Shown piece after piece: positions 8,271 through 16,881 of a DNA stretch of 64,000 nt (positions are counted from its first letter, which is position 1; every line of letters starts with the position of its first letter). The position numbers and the translations under genes were made by a program. The stretch spans positions 558,001 to 622,000 of the forward strand of contig NZ_JBDFMI010000006.1 of the NCBI RefSeq assembly GCF_047238185.1, read 5' to 3'. A model generated the notes under the pieces. The model was not told where the DNA came from, searched no databases, and worked only from the letters and a program-made list of their open reading frames with translations. The stretch is from Bacillus_AD sp047238185. GTDB lineage: Bacteria > Bacillota > Bacilli > Bacillales > DSM-1321.

Positions 8271-8562
8271 GATGTCACCTACCTTTACTCCTTCATTTAT
8301 CCAACATGCAACCTAAAATCGCACGCATACGTCCATCCTGGGCGATCAAGGCGAATTATTTATATGTTCTTTTTGTTTTCCAGATGTTTCACATGTAACT
8401 TATTTTAACATAAAAAAGATGAAAGTATATTTGGCTTTCTGCTTTATCTCTCTATTATCAATTATTTACATAGGGATTATTTTGAGGATAAACCAATTGG
8501 AGAAAATAATCTCCGGAGAACAGGCATAATCGTGGAAATGGCGCAGTTTTATCTTATAAATA
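8271..8562. other. Intergenic region upstream of parA
   Basis: No gene is visible. TGTTTCACATGTAACT at 8385-8400 matches 13 of 16 parS bases but has two changes in the inner half, so binding is doubtful. An extended -10-like TGTTAAAAT on the minus strand near 8402-8411 could serve parA. GGAG/CTCC short repeats at 8499-8518 are unremarkable. Confidence 0.3.
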
Positions 8563-8601
8563 AAGGAGCCTTGGCTACAGTTATGTGCACGAAAGCTCCT
8601 T
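8563..8601 (-). terminator. Terminator of noc
   Basis: AAGGAGC and GCTCCTT pair around a 25-base loop, and on the minus strand a T-rich stretch (TTATTTAT) follows. The long loop makes it weaker than its neighbours. Confidence 0.5.
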
Positions 8602-8615
8602 AGTAATCTATTTAT

Positions 8616-9482
8616 TTACTTTTTCTTTGGTATTTTAATAGTGAATTGGTAATATTCTTCATGCTCTTCTTCCTCCGAATCGAGCTTGATTCCATTATCA
8701 ATCACCATATTCAATGATTGCCTGATTGTATTGACGGCAATTCTCATATCCTTGCTGAATGCTTTTCGCTTCGGCTTAGGTTTCTTTTCTGTCGCTTCAA
8801 GCAGCTTCTCTACTCTTTCTTCCGTCTGCTTCACATTCAGATTTTTTTCTACCACTTCCTGTAAAAGGGCGATTTGCTTGGTTTCATCCTTTAAGGGAAT
8901 AAGCGCCCGCGCATGGCGTTCTGTAATGATTTTTTGCATCAATGCATCCCTTACTTCTCCGGGAAGCTTTAATAGTCTCAATTTATTGGCCACAGTCGAT
9001 TGTCCGATTCCCAATCTCTGCGCCAGCGCTTCCTGCGTCAGCTGATGCAATTCGATTAGCTTGCTATACGCCACGGCTTCTTCAATCGGTGAAAGTTCCT
9101 CACGCTGAAGATTTTCAATTAAGGCAACTGATGCTGTTTCCCGATCGTTAAATGTCTTAATGATTGCCGGGGCTTCTTCCCATCCCAGCTTCTGCATGGC
9201 CCGGAAACGGCGTTCACCTGCAATGATTTCAAACCGATCCTGTTCATATTCCCTTACAACAATCGGTTGAATAATTCCATGCGTATGAATGGTTTGTGCG
9301 AGTTCAGCAATTTTTTCATCATTAAAAACCGTTCTCGGTTGAAAACGATTTGGAACGATATCTGAAAGGGGAATTTTCTTTATTTCTTCATTATTGTTTG
9401 GTTGCACATCTTCTTCTAAATGTTCTTCCACAATTTCTTCTTTTTCACCAATGTTAAAAAAACGCGAAAAAGGATGCTTCAT
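8616..9482 (-). CDS. noc: Nucleoid occlusion protein Noc
   Basis: The 288-residue ParB paralogue blocks division-septum assembly over the chromosome. The amphipathic N-terminus MKHPFSRFFNIGEKEEI matches the Noc membrane-targeting helix, which distinguishes it from ParB. A CTP-binding box (GERRFRAMQKLG), ENLQREELSPIEEA and a helix-turn-helix (TQEALAQRLGIGQSTVANKL) follow. Noc reads its own sites (NBS), not parS; I saw no clear NBS in this window. AAAGGTGG precedes the ATG. It lies between parA and rsmG, as in B. subtilis. Confidence 0.95.
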   Translation of the reverse strand: MKHPFSRFFNIGEKEEIVEEHLEEDVQPNNNEEIKKIPLSDIVPNRFQPRTVFNDEKIAELAQTIHTHGIIQPIVVREYEQDRFEIIAGERRFRAMQKLGWEEAPAIIKTFNDRETASVALIENLQREELSPIEEAVAYSKLIELHQLTQEALAQRLGIGQSTVANKLRLLKLPGEVRDALMQKIITERHARALIPLKDETKQIALLQEVVEKNLNVKQTEERVEKLLEATEKKPKPKRKAFSKDMRIAVNTIRQSLNMVIDNGIKLDSEEEEHEEYYQFTIKIPKKK

Positions 9483-9565
9483 ATCCCTGACACCACCTTT
9501 AAGAAACTCCCTCGGTACATATTCTCTATGGAAATGACAAGTTCCTTCTATTTTCTAACGACAAA

Positions 9566-9599
9566 ATCAAACAAAAAAGACATTAGCTTTTCGTTTGAT
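9566..9599 (-). terminator. Terminator of rsmG
   Basis: On the minus strand ATCAAAC-AAAAG and CTTTT-GTTTGAT can pair around a short loop, followed by TTTTGTC. It falls between rsmG and noc. Confidence 0.5.
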
Positions 9600-9669
9600 C
9601 GCACTTCTTCTATTTTAGTACATTCGCGGTTATCTGCCTATCCTCTGTTTTGCAAAATGCGTGTTTAGA

Positions 9670-10386
9670 TTATAAGATTGGCGTTTTATTAGGCGTTCCA
9701 GGCTTTCGTGGATACTTTTTCGGCGTTTTCTTGATTTTTTTGATGGCAATAAAGCTTCTTTCGCTATTCTCAATAGGCAATAGCATGGTATCGATTGATT
9801 CTATTTCCCCGCCTAAAACAGAAATGGCTTTTTTGCTGTCCGCTAGTTCATCCTGTGCACTTGCCGCTTTCATTGCCAGGAATTTTCCTCCTGTGCTGAC
9901 TAATGGCATGCATAGCTCAGACAAAACAGAAAGCCGCGCTACTGCCCTTGCGGTTACCAAGTCAAATTGCTCCCTGTGCGATGCGTTCTGTCCAAACGTT
10001 TCTGCACGGTCATGATAGAAAGATACATCGTCCAGTTTAAGGACGTTGGCTAGATGCTCTAGGAAAGTAATGCGTTTATTTAGGGAATCTACGATCGACA
10101 CAGCTAAATGCGGGAAGCATATTTTCAGTGGAATACTTGGGAATCCAGCTCCGGCCCCCACATCACAAACATGTTTCACTGTTTTGAAATCGACAAAAAA
10201 GGCAGCGCTGATTGAATCATAGAAGTGCTTCAGGTACACTTCCTCCTGATCCGTTATGGCTGTCAGATTCATTTTTTCATTCCACTCCACCAAAGTGGAA
10301 AAATACAATTGAAATTGTTCAATTTGCCAAGGAGAGAGCATGATGCCCTTCTCCTTCAGCATAGCGACGAATTGTTCTTCATTCAT
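9670..10386 (-). CDS. rsmG: 16S rRNA (guanine-527-N7)-methyltransferase RsmG
   Basis: The 238-residue SAM-dependent enzyme methylates G527 of 16S rRNA; loss of it gives low-level streptomycin resistance in related bacteria. ICDVGAGAGFPSIPLKI-type motif I (here VCDVGAGAGFPS) is near residue 70, and VTARAVARLSVLSEL follows. The basic tail KKYPRKPGTPNK is typical of the Bacillus protein. ATG 10386 aligns with the B. subtilis start; another ATG two codons upstream (10392) is closer to AGAGG. It is 20 bases after mnmG. Confidence 0.95.
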   Translation of the reverse strand: MNEEQFVAMLKEKGIMLSPWQIEQFQLYFSTLVEWNEKMNLTAITDQEEVYLKHFYDSISAAFFVDFKTVKHVCDVGAGAGFPSIPLKICFPHLAVSIVDSLNKRITFLEHLANVLKLDDVSFYHDRAETFGQNASHREQFDLVTARAVARLSVLSELCMPLVSTGGKFLAMKAASAQDELADSKKAISVLGGEIESIDTMLLPIENSERSFIAIKKIKKTPKKYPRKPGTPNKTPIL

Positions 10387-10406
10387 TAACATTCAACCTC
10401 TGCAAT

Positions 10407-12293
10407 TTAGTTTGATATACGGGCAATTTTACCTTGCTCTAAATAAACAAGCAGGATGGAAATATCGGCAGGATTCACGCCCGAAATACGGGATGCCTGG
10501 GCAACCGTTAACGGACGGACTTTTTTCAGCTTCTGTCTGGCTTCAGAAGCCAAGCTGTTAATGGCGTCATAGTCAATGTTGTCCGGAATCTTCTTGTTCT
10601 CCATCTTTTTCAGCTTTTCTACCTGCTGCAAGGATTTTTCAATATATCCTTCATACTTGATCTGAATTTCAACCTGCTCTTTGATTTCATCGGTTAATGG
10701 CTGATCGCTAGGGGCGACTTGATCAATGTCACGGTACCCCATTTCTGGCCGTTTCATAAGATCAGAGGCACGAATTCCGTCCTTCAGTTCGCTTCCGCCG
10801 GCATTTACGATTAATTGCTGCAATTCTTCCGTTGGTTTCAAAATGGTTGATTTAAGGCGTGCCTTTTCTGCTTCAATTGCCTGCTTCTTTTCAAGAAAAG
10901 CATGGAAGCGGGCTTCTTTGATCAAACCAATCTGCGCACCAATCTCTGTCAAACGCAAGTCGGCATTATCATGGCGCAGCAATAAACGATATTCAGCTCT
11001 GGATGTCAGCAGACGATAAGGCTCATTTGTCCCTTTTGTCACAAGATCATCGATCAGGACCCCTATATACGCATCTGAGCGGCCAAGGATGACTTCCTCT
11101 TTCCCTAATGCTTTTTGTGCAGCATTGATTCCTGCCATCAATCCTTGTCCGGCCGCTTCTTCATAACCGGATGTTCCATTGATTTGGCCAGCCGTATACA
11201 GATTTTCTACTTTTTTTGTTTCCAGTGTGGGCCAAAGTTGTGTCGGCACAACTGCATCATATTCAATCGCATAGCCAGCCCTCATCAATTGGGCTTTTTC
11301 CAAGCCAGGGATGCTTGCCAGCATGCGCTTCTGTACATCCTCAGGCAGACTAGTGGAAAGACCCTGCACGTATACTTCCTTCGTATTCCGTCCTTCCGGC
11401 TCCAGGAAGATCTGATGGCGGGGCTTATCATTAAAGCGGACAACTTTATCTTCTATAGATGGGCAATAACGAGGGCCAGTTCCTTTAATCATCCCTGAAT
11501 ACATAGGGGATCTGTGAAGGTTTTCATCAATAATTTGGTGTGTTTCTGTACTTGTGTAGGTCAGCCAGCATGGAAGCTGATCCGTGATAAACTCGGTCGT
11601 TTCATATGAAAATGCTCTAGGCACATCATCGCCAGGCTGAATTTCCGTTCGGCTGTAGTCAATGCTGTCGCTGTTGACCCGCGGCGGAGTACCCGTTTTA
11701 AATCGGACAAGATCGAAGCCGATCTCCTCAAGATGTTCGGACAGCTTAATTGACGGCTGCTGATTGTTCGGACCGCTTGAATATTTCAGTTCTCCCAAAA
11801 TGATTTCGCCGCGCAAGAATGTACCTGTAGTAAGCACGACTGATTTGGCACGGTAAATGGCACCGGTCTGTGTGACAACGCCAGTACATGTTCCATCTTC
11901 GATAATAAGGCGTTCAACCATCCCTTGTACAAGGGACAAGTTCTCTTCTTTTTCAATGGTCAATTTCATTTCCTGCTGATAAAGGAATTTATCCGCCTGG
12001 GCACGCAACGCACGTACTGCGGGTCCTTTCCCTGTATTCAGCATTCTCATTTGAATATGGGTCTTATCAATATTTTTGCCCATTTCTCCGCCCAAGGCAT
12101 CAATTTCACGGACAACAATCCCTTTTGCAGGACCTCCGACTGATGGATTGCACGGCATGAATGCCACCATATCGAGGTTTATCGTTAGCATGATCGTTTT
12201 GGCACCAAGCCGTGCCGAAGCTAATCCTGCTTCTACGCCTGCATGTCCCGCACCTACGACAATGACATCATACTGGCCTGCTTCGTATGGCAT
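10407..12293 (-). CDS. mnmG: tRNA uridine-5-carboxymethylaminomethyl modification enzyme MnmG
   Basis: The 628-residue FAD enzyme works with MnmE to modify the wobble uridine of tRNAs reading split codon boxes. The dinucleotide-binding motif VVGAGHAGVEAG is near residue 11, NPSVGGPAKG and LRAQADKFLYQ follow, and GTSGYEEAAGQGLMAG marks the GidA signature. The length matches the family (about 628). AAGGAGG precedes the ATG. It is 31 bases downstream of mnmE and upstream of rsmG, so both halves of the MnmEG complex are made from one operon. Confidence 0.97.
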   Translation of the reverse strand: MPYEAGQYDVIVVGAGHAGVEAGLASARLGAKTIMLTINLDMVAFMPCNPSVGGPAKGIVVREIDALGGEMGKNIDKTHIQMRMLNTGKGPAVRALRAQADKFLYQQEMKLTIEKEENLSLVQGMVERLIIEDGTCTGVVTQTGAIYRAKSVVLTTGTFLRGEIILGELKYSSGPNNQQPSIKLSEHLEEIGFDLVRFKTGTPPRVNSDSIDYSRTEIQPGDDVPRAFSYETTEFITDQLPCWLTYTSTETHQIIDENLHRSPMYSGMIKGTGPRYCPSIEDKVVRFNDKPRHQIFLEPEGRNTKEVYVQGLSTSLPEDVQKRMLASIPGLEKAQLMRAGYAIEYDAVVPTQLWPTLETKKVENLYTAGQINGTSGYEEAAGQGLMAGINAAQKALGKEEVILGRSDAYIGVLIDDLVTKGTNEPYRLLTSRAEYRLLLRHDNADLRLTEIGAQIGLIKEARFHAFLEKKQAIEAEKARLKSTILKPTEELQQLIVNAGGSELKDGIRASDLMKRPEMGYRDIDQVAPSDQPLTDEIKEQVEIQIKYEGYIEKSLQQVEKLKKMENKKIPDNIDYDAINSLASEARQKLKKVRPLTVAQASRISGVNPADISILLVYLEQGKIARISN

Positions 12294-12324
12294 TTCTCTT
12301 CCTCCTTTGTATATCTCTTATCTA

Positions 12325-13710
12325 TTATTTCCCTAAACAGAACTGTGAAAATAGTTGGTCTATCAAGCTATCCTGCATACTATCACCAATAATTTCCCCA
12401 AGAAGTTCCCATGATCGCGTCAAGTCTATTTGAACAAGATCGATTGGCACTTCATTTTGAATGGCCATTATGGCTTCTTCTATGCATGACTGCGCTTGTG
12501 AAATCAAGGCAATATGGCGTGTATTCGAGACATACGTAAGATCGCCTGCTTCCAATTCGCCTTCAAAGAATAAGCTGGCGATTGCCTCTTCCAATTCATC
12601 AATCCCTTTATCTTCTAAAAGCGATGTGGTAATGACCGGCGAATGTCCAGCCAGCTCTTTCACACGGTCCAAATTGATCTCTTGGTTCAAATCCGTTTTA
12701 TTGACGATGACAATAACGTCCATACCGTTTACAGCAGCAAATAATTGCTCATCCTCATAGGAAAGCTCTTCAGAATAGTTTAACACGAGTAGAATCAAAT
12801 CAGCTTCCTTTAAAACTGCTCTGGATTTTTCGACACCGATTCTCTCGACGATATCTTCTGTCTCCCTGATTCCTGCTGTATCTACCAAGCGCAATGGGAC
12901 CCCTCTCACATTGACGTATTCTTCTATTACATCTCGTGTTGTCCCAGGAATGTCTGTCACGATCGCTTTATTTTCCTGTATAAGGCTATTCAGCAAGGAT
13001 GATTTCCCAACATTGGGGCGCCCTACAATAACAGTTGATAACCCTTCACGCAAAATCTTTCCCTGCTGGGCCGTCTGCAGCAACTTTCTTAATTCCTCTT
13101 GTACATATGCTGCTTTGTCGATCAACATATGGTGGGTCATTTCTTCGACATCATTGTATTCCGGATAATCAATATTGACTTCAATATGGGCCAATATTTC
13201 TAGTATTTCCTGACGAAGCTTCTGGATTAAAGTCGAAAGTCGACCTTCCATTTGGTTCAGAGCCACATTCATTGCCCGGTCTGTCTTTGCTCTGATTAAA
13301 TCCATAACTGCTTCTGCTTGCGATAAATCAATCCGTCCATTCAAAAACGCTCTTTTGGTGAACTCTCCCGGTTCAGCGAGCCTTGCCCCCATTGCCAAGA
13401 CCAAGTTCAACACTTTTTTCACTGAAACAATGCCCCCATGGCAATTGATTTCAACTACGTCTTCGCGCGTAAAGGTTTTTGGCCCCCTCATAATTGAAAC
13501 CATTACTTCCTCAACCGTTTGATTGGTCTTTGGATCCTTTAAGTGCCCATAATGAATGGTGTGTGTTGAAACCTCTGACAGCTTTTTCCCTCCAGGTCCA
13601 CTATAGATCTTATCAATAATGCCAAGAGCTTCATCTCCACTTAAACGGACAATGGCGATTGCGCCTTCTCCCATCGGCGTGGATATTGCTGCAATTGTAT
13701 CGAACTCCAT
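12325..13710 (-). CDS. mnmE: tRNA modification GTPase MnmE
   Basis: The 461-residue GTPase is the partner of MnmG. An N-terminal tetrahydrofolate-binding domain (DTIAAISTPMGEGAIAIVRLSG) precedes a helical domain and an inserted G domain with GRPNVGKSSLLN, DIPGTTRD, DTAGIRET and NKTDL. The C-terminus FCLGK carries the catalytic cysteine. The start MEFDTIA at 13710 follows GGAGAGGTG; a longer reading by five codons begins inside the ribosome site. A small cluster of DnaA boxes lies upstream. Confidence 0.97.
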   Translation of the reverse strand: MEFDTIAAISTPMGEGAIAIVRLSGDEALGIIDKIYSGPGGKKLSEVSTHTIHYGHLKDPKTNQTVEEVMVSIMRGPKTFTREDVVEINCHGGIVSVKKVLNLVLAMGARLAEPGEFTKRAFLNGRIDLSQAEAVMDLIRAKTDRAMNVALNQMEGRLSTLIQKLRQEILEILAHIEVNIDYPEYNDVEEMTHHMLIDKAAYVQEELRKLLQTAQQGKILREGLSTVIVGRPNVGKSSLLNSLIQENKAIVTDIPGTTRDVIEEYVNVRGVPLRLVDTAGIRETEDIVERIGVEKSRAVLKEADLILLVLNYSEELSYEDEQLFAAVNGMDVIVIVNKTDLNQEINLDRVKELAGHSPVITTSLLEDKGIDELEEAIASLFFEGELEAGDLTYVSNTRHIALISQAQSCIEEAIMAIQNEVPIDLVQIDLTRSWELLGEIIGDSMQDSLIDQLFSQFCLGK

Positions 13711-13838
13711 ATAGCACCTCTCCATCTGATGTAAACTTTTCTATAATAAAAAACAACTAGTGAATTATTTTCAGCCTAAATATCTACAATATCATAGACT
13801 TTTTTTGAACAAAAGTAAAAATCCATCGCCCTGCCGCT

Positions 13839-13899
13839 TTGTCCACAGAGATGAACGCTTTTTTTCTTTGCTTATTGTAACTTATCCACATGTGAATAA
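13839..13899. promoter_or_regulatory. DnaA-box cluster upstream of mnmE
   Basis: A perfect DnaA box TTATCCACA (13882-13890) abuts an inverted near-match TGTGAATAA (13891-13899), and TTGTCCACA (13839-13847) has one mismatch. They lie in the mnmE-jag intergenic region, 2.5 kb from oriC. DnaA acting as transcription regulator of mnmE, or as a DnaA titration site, is inferred. Confidence 0.65.
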
Positions 13900-13965
13900 C
13901 AATCTCTCGCCCTTGTTCACTCATCTTCATTTTGTGCAGATTAGCCTTTTCTTAAAACAAAGAAA

Positions 13966-13997
13966 AAACCTTTCCGGATTTTTTCCGGAAAGGTTTT
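13966..13997 (-). terminator. Terminator of the rpmH-rnpA-yidC-jag operon
   Basis: AAACCTTTCCGG pairs with CCGGAAAGGTTT (12 bp, 7-base loop), and the minus strand continues in TTTTTTC. It starts immediately after the jag stop codon. Confidence 0.9.
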
Positions 13998-14618
13998 TCA
14001 TTTCTTTACTGATATCACTAAATGACGGTAAGGTTCTGTACCACTAGAGTGTGTTTCAATCTGTTTGTATTTCATCAATGCAGTATGAATTACTTTTCGC
14101 TCATATGAAGGCATAGGCTCAAGTGCAATTTCTTTTCTTGTTTTCAGCGCTTTTTGGGCCATCCGCTCAGCCAGTAGGACTAACGTTTCTTTTCGTCTGC
14201 TTCTATACTCTTCCGCATCAAGCATAATTGTCACGTGCTGCTTTGAGTAGCGATTAGCTACTAGCTGCGTTAAGTATTGCAGTGAATTCAATGTTTGTCC
14301 TCTTTTGCCAATTAAAAGAGCCAGTTTCTTTCCAGATAACGTAAAAGTGACAGTTCGGCCTTCCACTTTTTTATCAATTTGGACTTGAAGCCCCATTTGA
14401 GAAATGACTTCCTGAAGAAAATGTTCTGCTTCTTCAATCGGATCTGGCTTCATAATGGCTTTTATAGTTGCCTTACGGGAACCGAAAAGGCCAAACAGCC
14501 CCTTTTTTCCTTCATCGAGTATATTGATCTCTACCCGGTCTCTAGTTGCATTTAATTGAGCTAAAGCAATTTCTACTGCCTCATCGACACTATGGCCTGT
14601 AGCAGTTACTTCTCTCAC
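13998..14618 (-). CDS. jag: RNA-binding protein KhpB / Jag
   Basis: The 206-residue protein has the three-domain Jag layout: an N-terminal Jag_N domain with EGKKGLFGLFGSRKA near residue 37, a KH domain with LIGKRGQTLNSLQYL, and a C-terminal R3H domain with RKEIALEPMPSYERKVIHTAL. KhpB binds RNA together with KhpA and affects cell elongation and sporulation in several Firmicutes. Translation starts at GTG 14618 with GGGAGG upstream and overlaps the yidC stop by 4 bases. Confidence 0.95.
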   Translation of the reverse strand: MREVTATGHSVDEAVEIALAQLNATRDRVEINILDEGKKGLFGLFGSRKATIKAIMKPDPIEEAEHFLQEVISQMGLQVQIDKKVEGRTVTFTLSGKKLALLIGKRGQTLNSLQYLTQLVANRYSKQHVTIMLDAEEYRSRRKETLVLLAERMAQKALKTRKEIALEPMPSYERKVIHTALMKYKQIETHSSGTEPYRHLVISVKK

Positions 14619-15385
14619 TTTTTCGTTCCTCCCGCTTTACTGGTCTGTTTCCGTATGTCGGGCCCTTTAATAAAGAAAGTTTGGACAATCATGAAAATAT
14701 TACCCACTACCCAGTACAGCGAAAGTGCCGCAGGGAAGTTAATGGCAAATACAATAATCATAATCGGCATCAACCATAGCATCATAGCCATTTGTGGATT
14801 TGCTTCCTGGCCTGCCATCATCATTTTTTGCTGAGCAAACGTGGCAACACCCGCTACGATCGGCAAAATATAATATGGATCCTTCTCTCCAAGGTCGAAC
14901 CATAAGAAACTATGTTCTTTGATTTCTGCTGTACGCATAATTGCGTGGTAGAAACCAATCAGGATAGGCATTTGAATTATGAGTGGAAAACAACCTGCAA
15001 GCGGGTTGACTCCATGCTTTTGGAACAGTGCCATTGTTTCCTGCTGAAGTTTTTGTTGAGTGGCAGCATCTTTTGAAGCATATTTTTCTTTCAATTTTTG
15101 CATTTCTGGTTGAACAGCCTGCATTGCTTTAGTGCTTCTTGTTTGTTTAATCATAAGAGGCAGCAATAGTAGGCGAATTAAAATAGTAACGACAACGATT
15201 CCCAAACCGAAGTTATTGCCTAATGCGTGGGAAACGGTTGTGATGACGACTGATAATGGATATACGACAAATTCATTCCAAAACCCGGAACTTTTGTCTG
15301 TGATCGGCTGGTTAATCTCCGAACATCCCGAAAGCAGCATCATCAATGAAGCAATTGCAATGATAAGCAATATTCGCTTTTTCAA
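14615..15385 (-). CDS. yidC: Membrane protein insertase YidC (SpoIIIJ type)
   Basis: The 256-residue lipoprotein inserts proteins into the membrane, and its B. subtilis relative SpoIIIJ is needed for forespore sigma-G activity. The signal peptide ends in the lipobox LSGC near residue 20. A cytoplasmic loop LKEKYASKDAATQQKLQQE and five membrane segments follow, with GFYHAIMRT and FPAALSLYW as family signatures. The start is TTG 15385 with AAGGAGG at 9 bases. It lies in the rnpA-yidC-jag operon. The arginine expected in the first membrane groove segment is present (ILIRLLLLPLM). Confidence 0.96.
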   Translation of the reverse strand: MKKRILLIIAIASLMMLLSGCSEINQPITDKSSGFWNEFVVYPLSVVITTVSHALGNNFGLGIVVVTILIRLLLLPLMIKQTRSTKAMQAVQPEMQKLKEKYASKDAATQQKLQQETMALFQKHGVNPLAGCFPLIIQMPILIGFYHAIMRTAEIKEHSFLWFDLGEKDPYYILPIVAGVATFAQQKMMMAGQEANPQMAMMLWLMPIMIIVFAINFPAALSLYWVVGNIFMIVQTFFIKGPDIRKQTSKAGGTKK

Positions 15386-15551
15386 ACGTCATTTCCTCCT
15401 TATTGCCTGGTACTTAGTGTATTTAAAAAATCAAAAAGCCCGGCCCCTTCCGTTACAGCCGGCAACAAGATGAAAACGGATGCAGTTACTGGGATGGCAA
15501 CTACATATTCTATTTACACCCCATTGCCTGGAATGAAAGGAAAACATCCAC

Positions 15552-15920
15552 TTAAGAAGTGTGTTTGTCCTTTTTAGGCAGGCTTTTTAATGCTTTTCCT
15601 CTTTTTAATACGTGTATTAGACTGCTCTTCACTTCATGGAATTCCATTTCAGAAGCAGGCTTTCTCGCAATGATGACATAATCGCTTTGCTTTTTGACCT
15701 GATCGTTGAGCTCCAGAAAGGCCTGGCGGATATAACGCTTGATCCGGACCCGCGTAACCGCATTCCCGATTTTTTTGCTCACGGACAACCCAATCCGAAA
15801 GAAGTCTTGGTCTTTTTTGGGCAAGATATACACGACGAATTGTCTGTTGGCAAATGATTCACCTTCATGAAAAACGAGCTGAAATTCTTCATTCTTCTTA
15901 ATTCTAAATTTCTTTTTCAT
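15552..15920 (-). CDS. rnpA: Ribonuclease P protein component
   Basis: The 122-residue basic protein helps RNase P RNA remove 5' leaders from tRNA precursors. The RNR motif region reads GNAVTRVRIKRYIRQAF near residue 52, and the N-terminus MKKKFRIKKNEEFQLVF fits the family. AGGTGT precedes the ATG at a distance of 7. It follows rpmH after an internal terminator-like hairpin, which may lower its expression relative to L34. Confidence 0.96.
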   Translation of the reverse strand: MKKKFRIKKNEEFQLVFHEGESFANRQFVVYILPKKDQDFFRIGLSVSKKIGNAVTRVRIKRYIRQAFLELNDQVKKQSDYVIIARKPASEMEFHEVKSSLIHVLKRGKALKSLPKKDKHTS

Positions 15921-15996
15921 TTTTTACACCTTCAAGTATGACAATCTGCCTGGCAGCTACAAAATGTACCCAAATAGCTTTTTAACTGAAAAAAAA

Positions 15997-16016
15997 CCAC
16001 TGAGATGTGTCAGTGG
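15997..16016 (-). terminator. Terminator-like hairpin between rpmH and rnpA
   Basis: On the minus strand CCACTGA and TCAGTGG pair with a 6-base loop and run straight into eight T residues, just after the rpmH stop. Since no promoter is obvious before rnpA, partial read-through is likely. Confidence 0.8.
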
Positions 16017-16017
16017 C

Positions 16018-16152
16018 CTATGCAGATAATACTTTTCTTCCTTTACGACGACGTGCTGCTAACACTTTACGTCCGTTTTTAGTGCTCATACGTGCACGAA
16101 AACCGTGAACTTTACTGTGTTTACGCTTATTTGGTTGATAAGTTCTTTTCAT
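16018..16152 (-). CDS. rpmH: 50S ribosomal protein L34
   Basis: This 44-residue, very basic protein reads MKRTYQPNKRKHSKVHGF at its start and ends RRKGRKVLSA, matching bacterial L34 throughout. GGGAGGTGTCATATA precedes the ATG. It is the first gene of the rpmH-rnpA-yidC-jag operon, oriented away from oriC, and has a consensus promoter. Confidence 0.98.
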   Translation of the reverse strand: MKRTYQPNKRKHSKVHGFRARMSTKNGRKVLAARRRKGRKVLSA

Positions 16153-16197
16153 TATATGACACCTCCCTGAGGATTGCAGTTAAAGACAGTCTTACTA

Positions 16198-16227
16198 ATT
16201 ATATAGATGAGATAGTAAAAATGTCAA
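16198..16227 (-). promoter_or_regulatory. Sigma-A promoter of rpmH
   Basis: On the minus strand a consensus TTGACA (16222-16227) and consensus TATAAT (16198-16203) are 18 bases apart, 45 bases before the rpmH start. Confidence 0.85.
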
Positions 16228-16397
16228 CTCCATTCCGAAAAACATTAAAAACAAAACTTCCCTCCCAAGATTTCTTTTTTATTGTTAGTATTCATCCACC
16301 CATTATTCCTCTTTTGGAGGACCAAAGAAATAGATCTGGAGATCAGAATATTTTTGCTCTAGTAGTTCCATTCTAATAAAAAACACGTCTTCAAACG

Positions 16398-16737
16398 TTA
16401 TCCACAATCGTCCTTGAATACTTTTTTCGACATTTTTCATTATCCACAACATCTTTAGACAAGTTTTTCACATATTCCTATTTTGGTGATAAGTATTTTC
16501 CCACAAGCCTGCTCTTTGTGGATAAGTATGATTAATCGTTGCAACTCCACGAAATATTTGTTATTATATTTGTGTTTTCACTCTGAATAACTTTTTCGGC
16601 TCATTATGGTTATCCACAAACTGTGAATAACTTGTGGATAGTTATATACAACTGTTCATAACTACTTGTCCACAAGTAGCTTTTTTTGTCGAAAACTATG
16701 TTTTTTCTTATATATAGTTTATCCACAGCTTTTTTTA
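16398..16737 (+). other. oriC upstream DnaA-box cluster (incA/incB-like)
   Basis: The rpmH-dnaA intergenic region holds five perfect DnaA boxes: TTATCCACA at 16398-16406, 16440-16448, 16610-16618 and 16729-16737, and the reverse form at 16517-16525. Near-matches are TGTGAATAA (16622-16630), TGTGGATAG (16633-16641) and TTGTCCACA (16666-16674). This is the upstream half of a Bacillus-type bipartite origin and also the dnaA control region, so DnaA probably represses its own gene here. A possible dnaA -10, TATACT near 16813-16818, lacks a convincing -35. Confidence 0.92.
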
Positions 16738-16881
16738 GGATAAGCTTATCTTTTACGCCTATTATTATTTCTTTCCTTAACAGATTATGTGCGTCAGCAC
16801 TTTTCTATACTAAAAAAGATCGTAAAACCCTATATTCGTATTCGGCACAAAAACATGACTTATTGAAAAGGAGGGACAAAT

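Noticed and set aside
8385..8400. parS-like TGTTTCACATGTAACT upstream of parA
   Set aside because: Three mismatches, two in the inner half that ParB reads most strictly; kept only as a note in the intergenic entry.
16092..16376. A 94-codon plus-strand frame across rpmH and the origin spacer
   Set aside because: It is antisense to rpmH, has no ribosome site and runs through the rpmH promoter.
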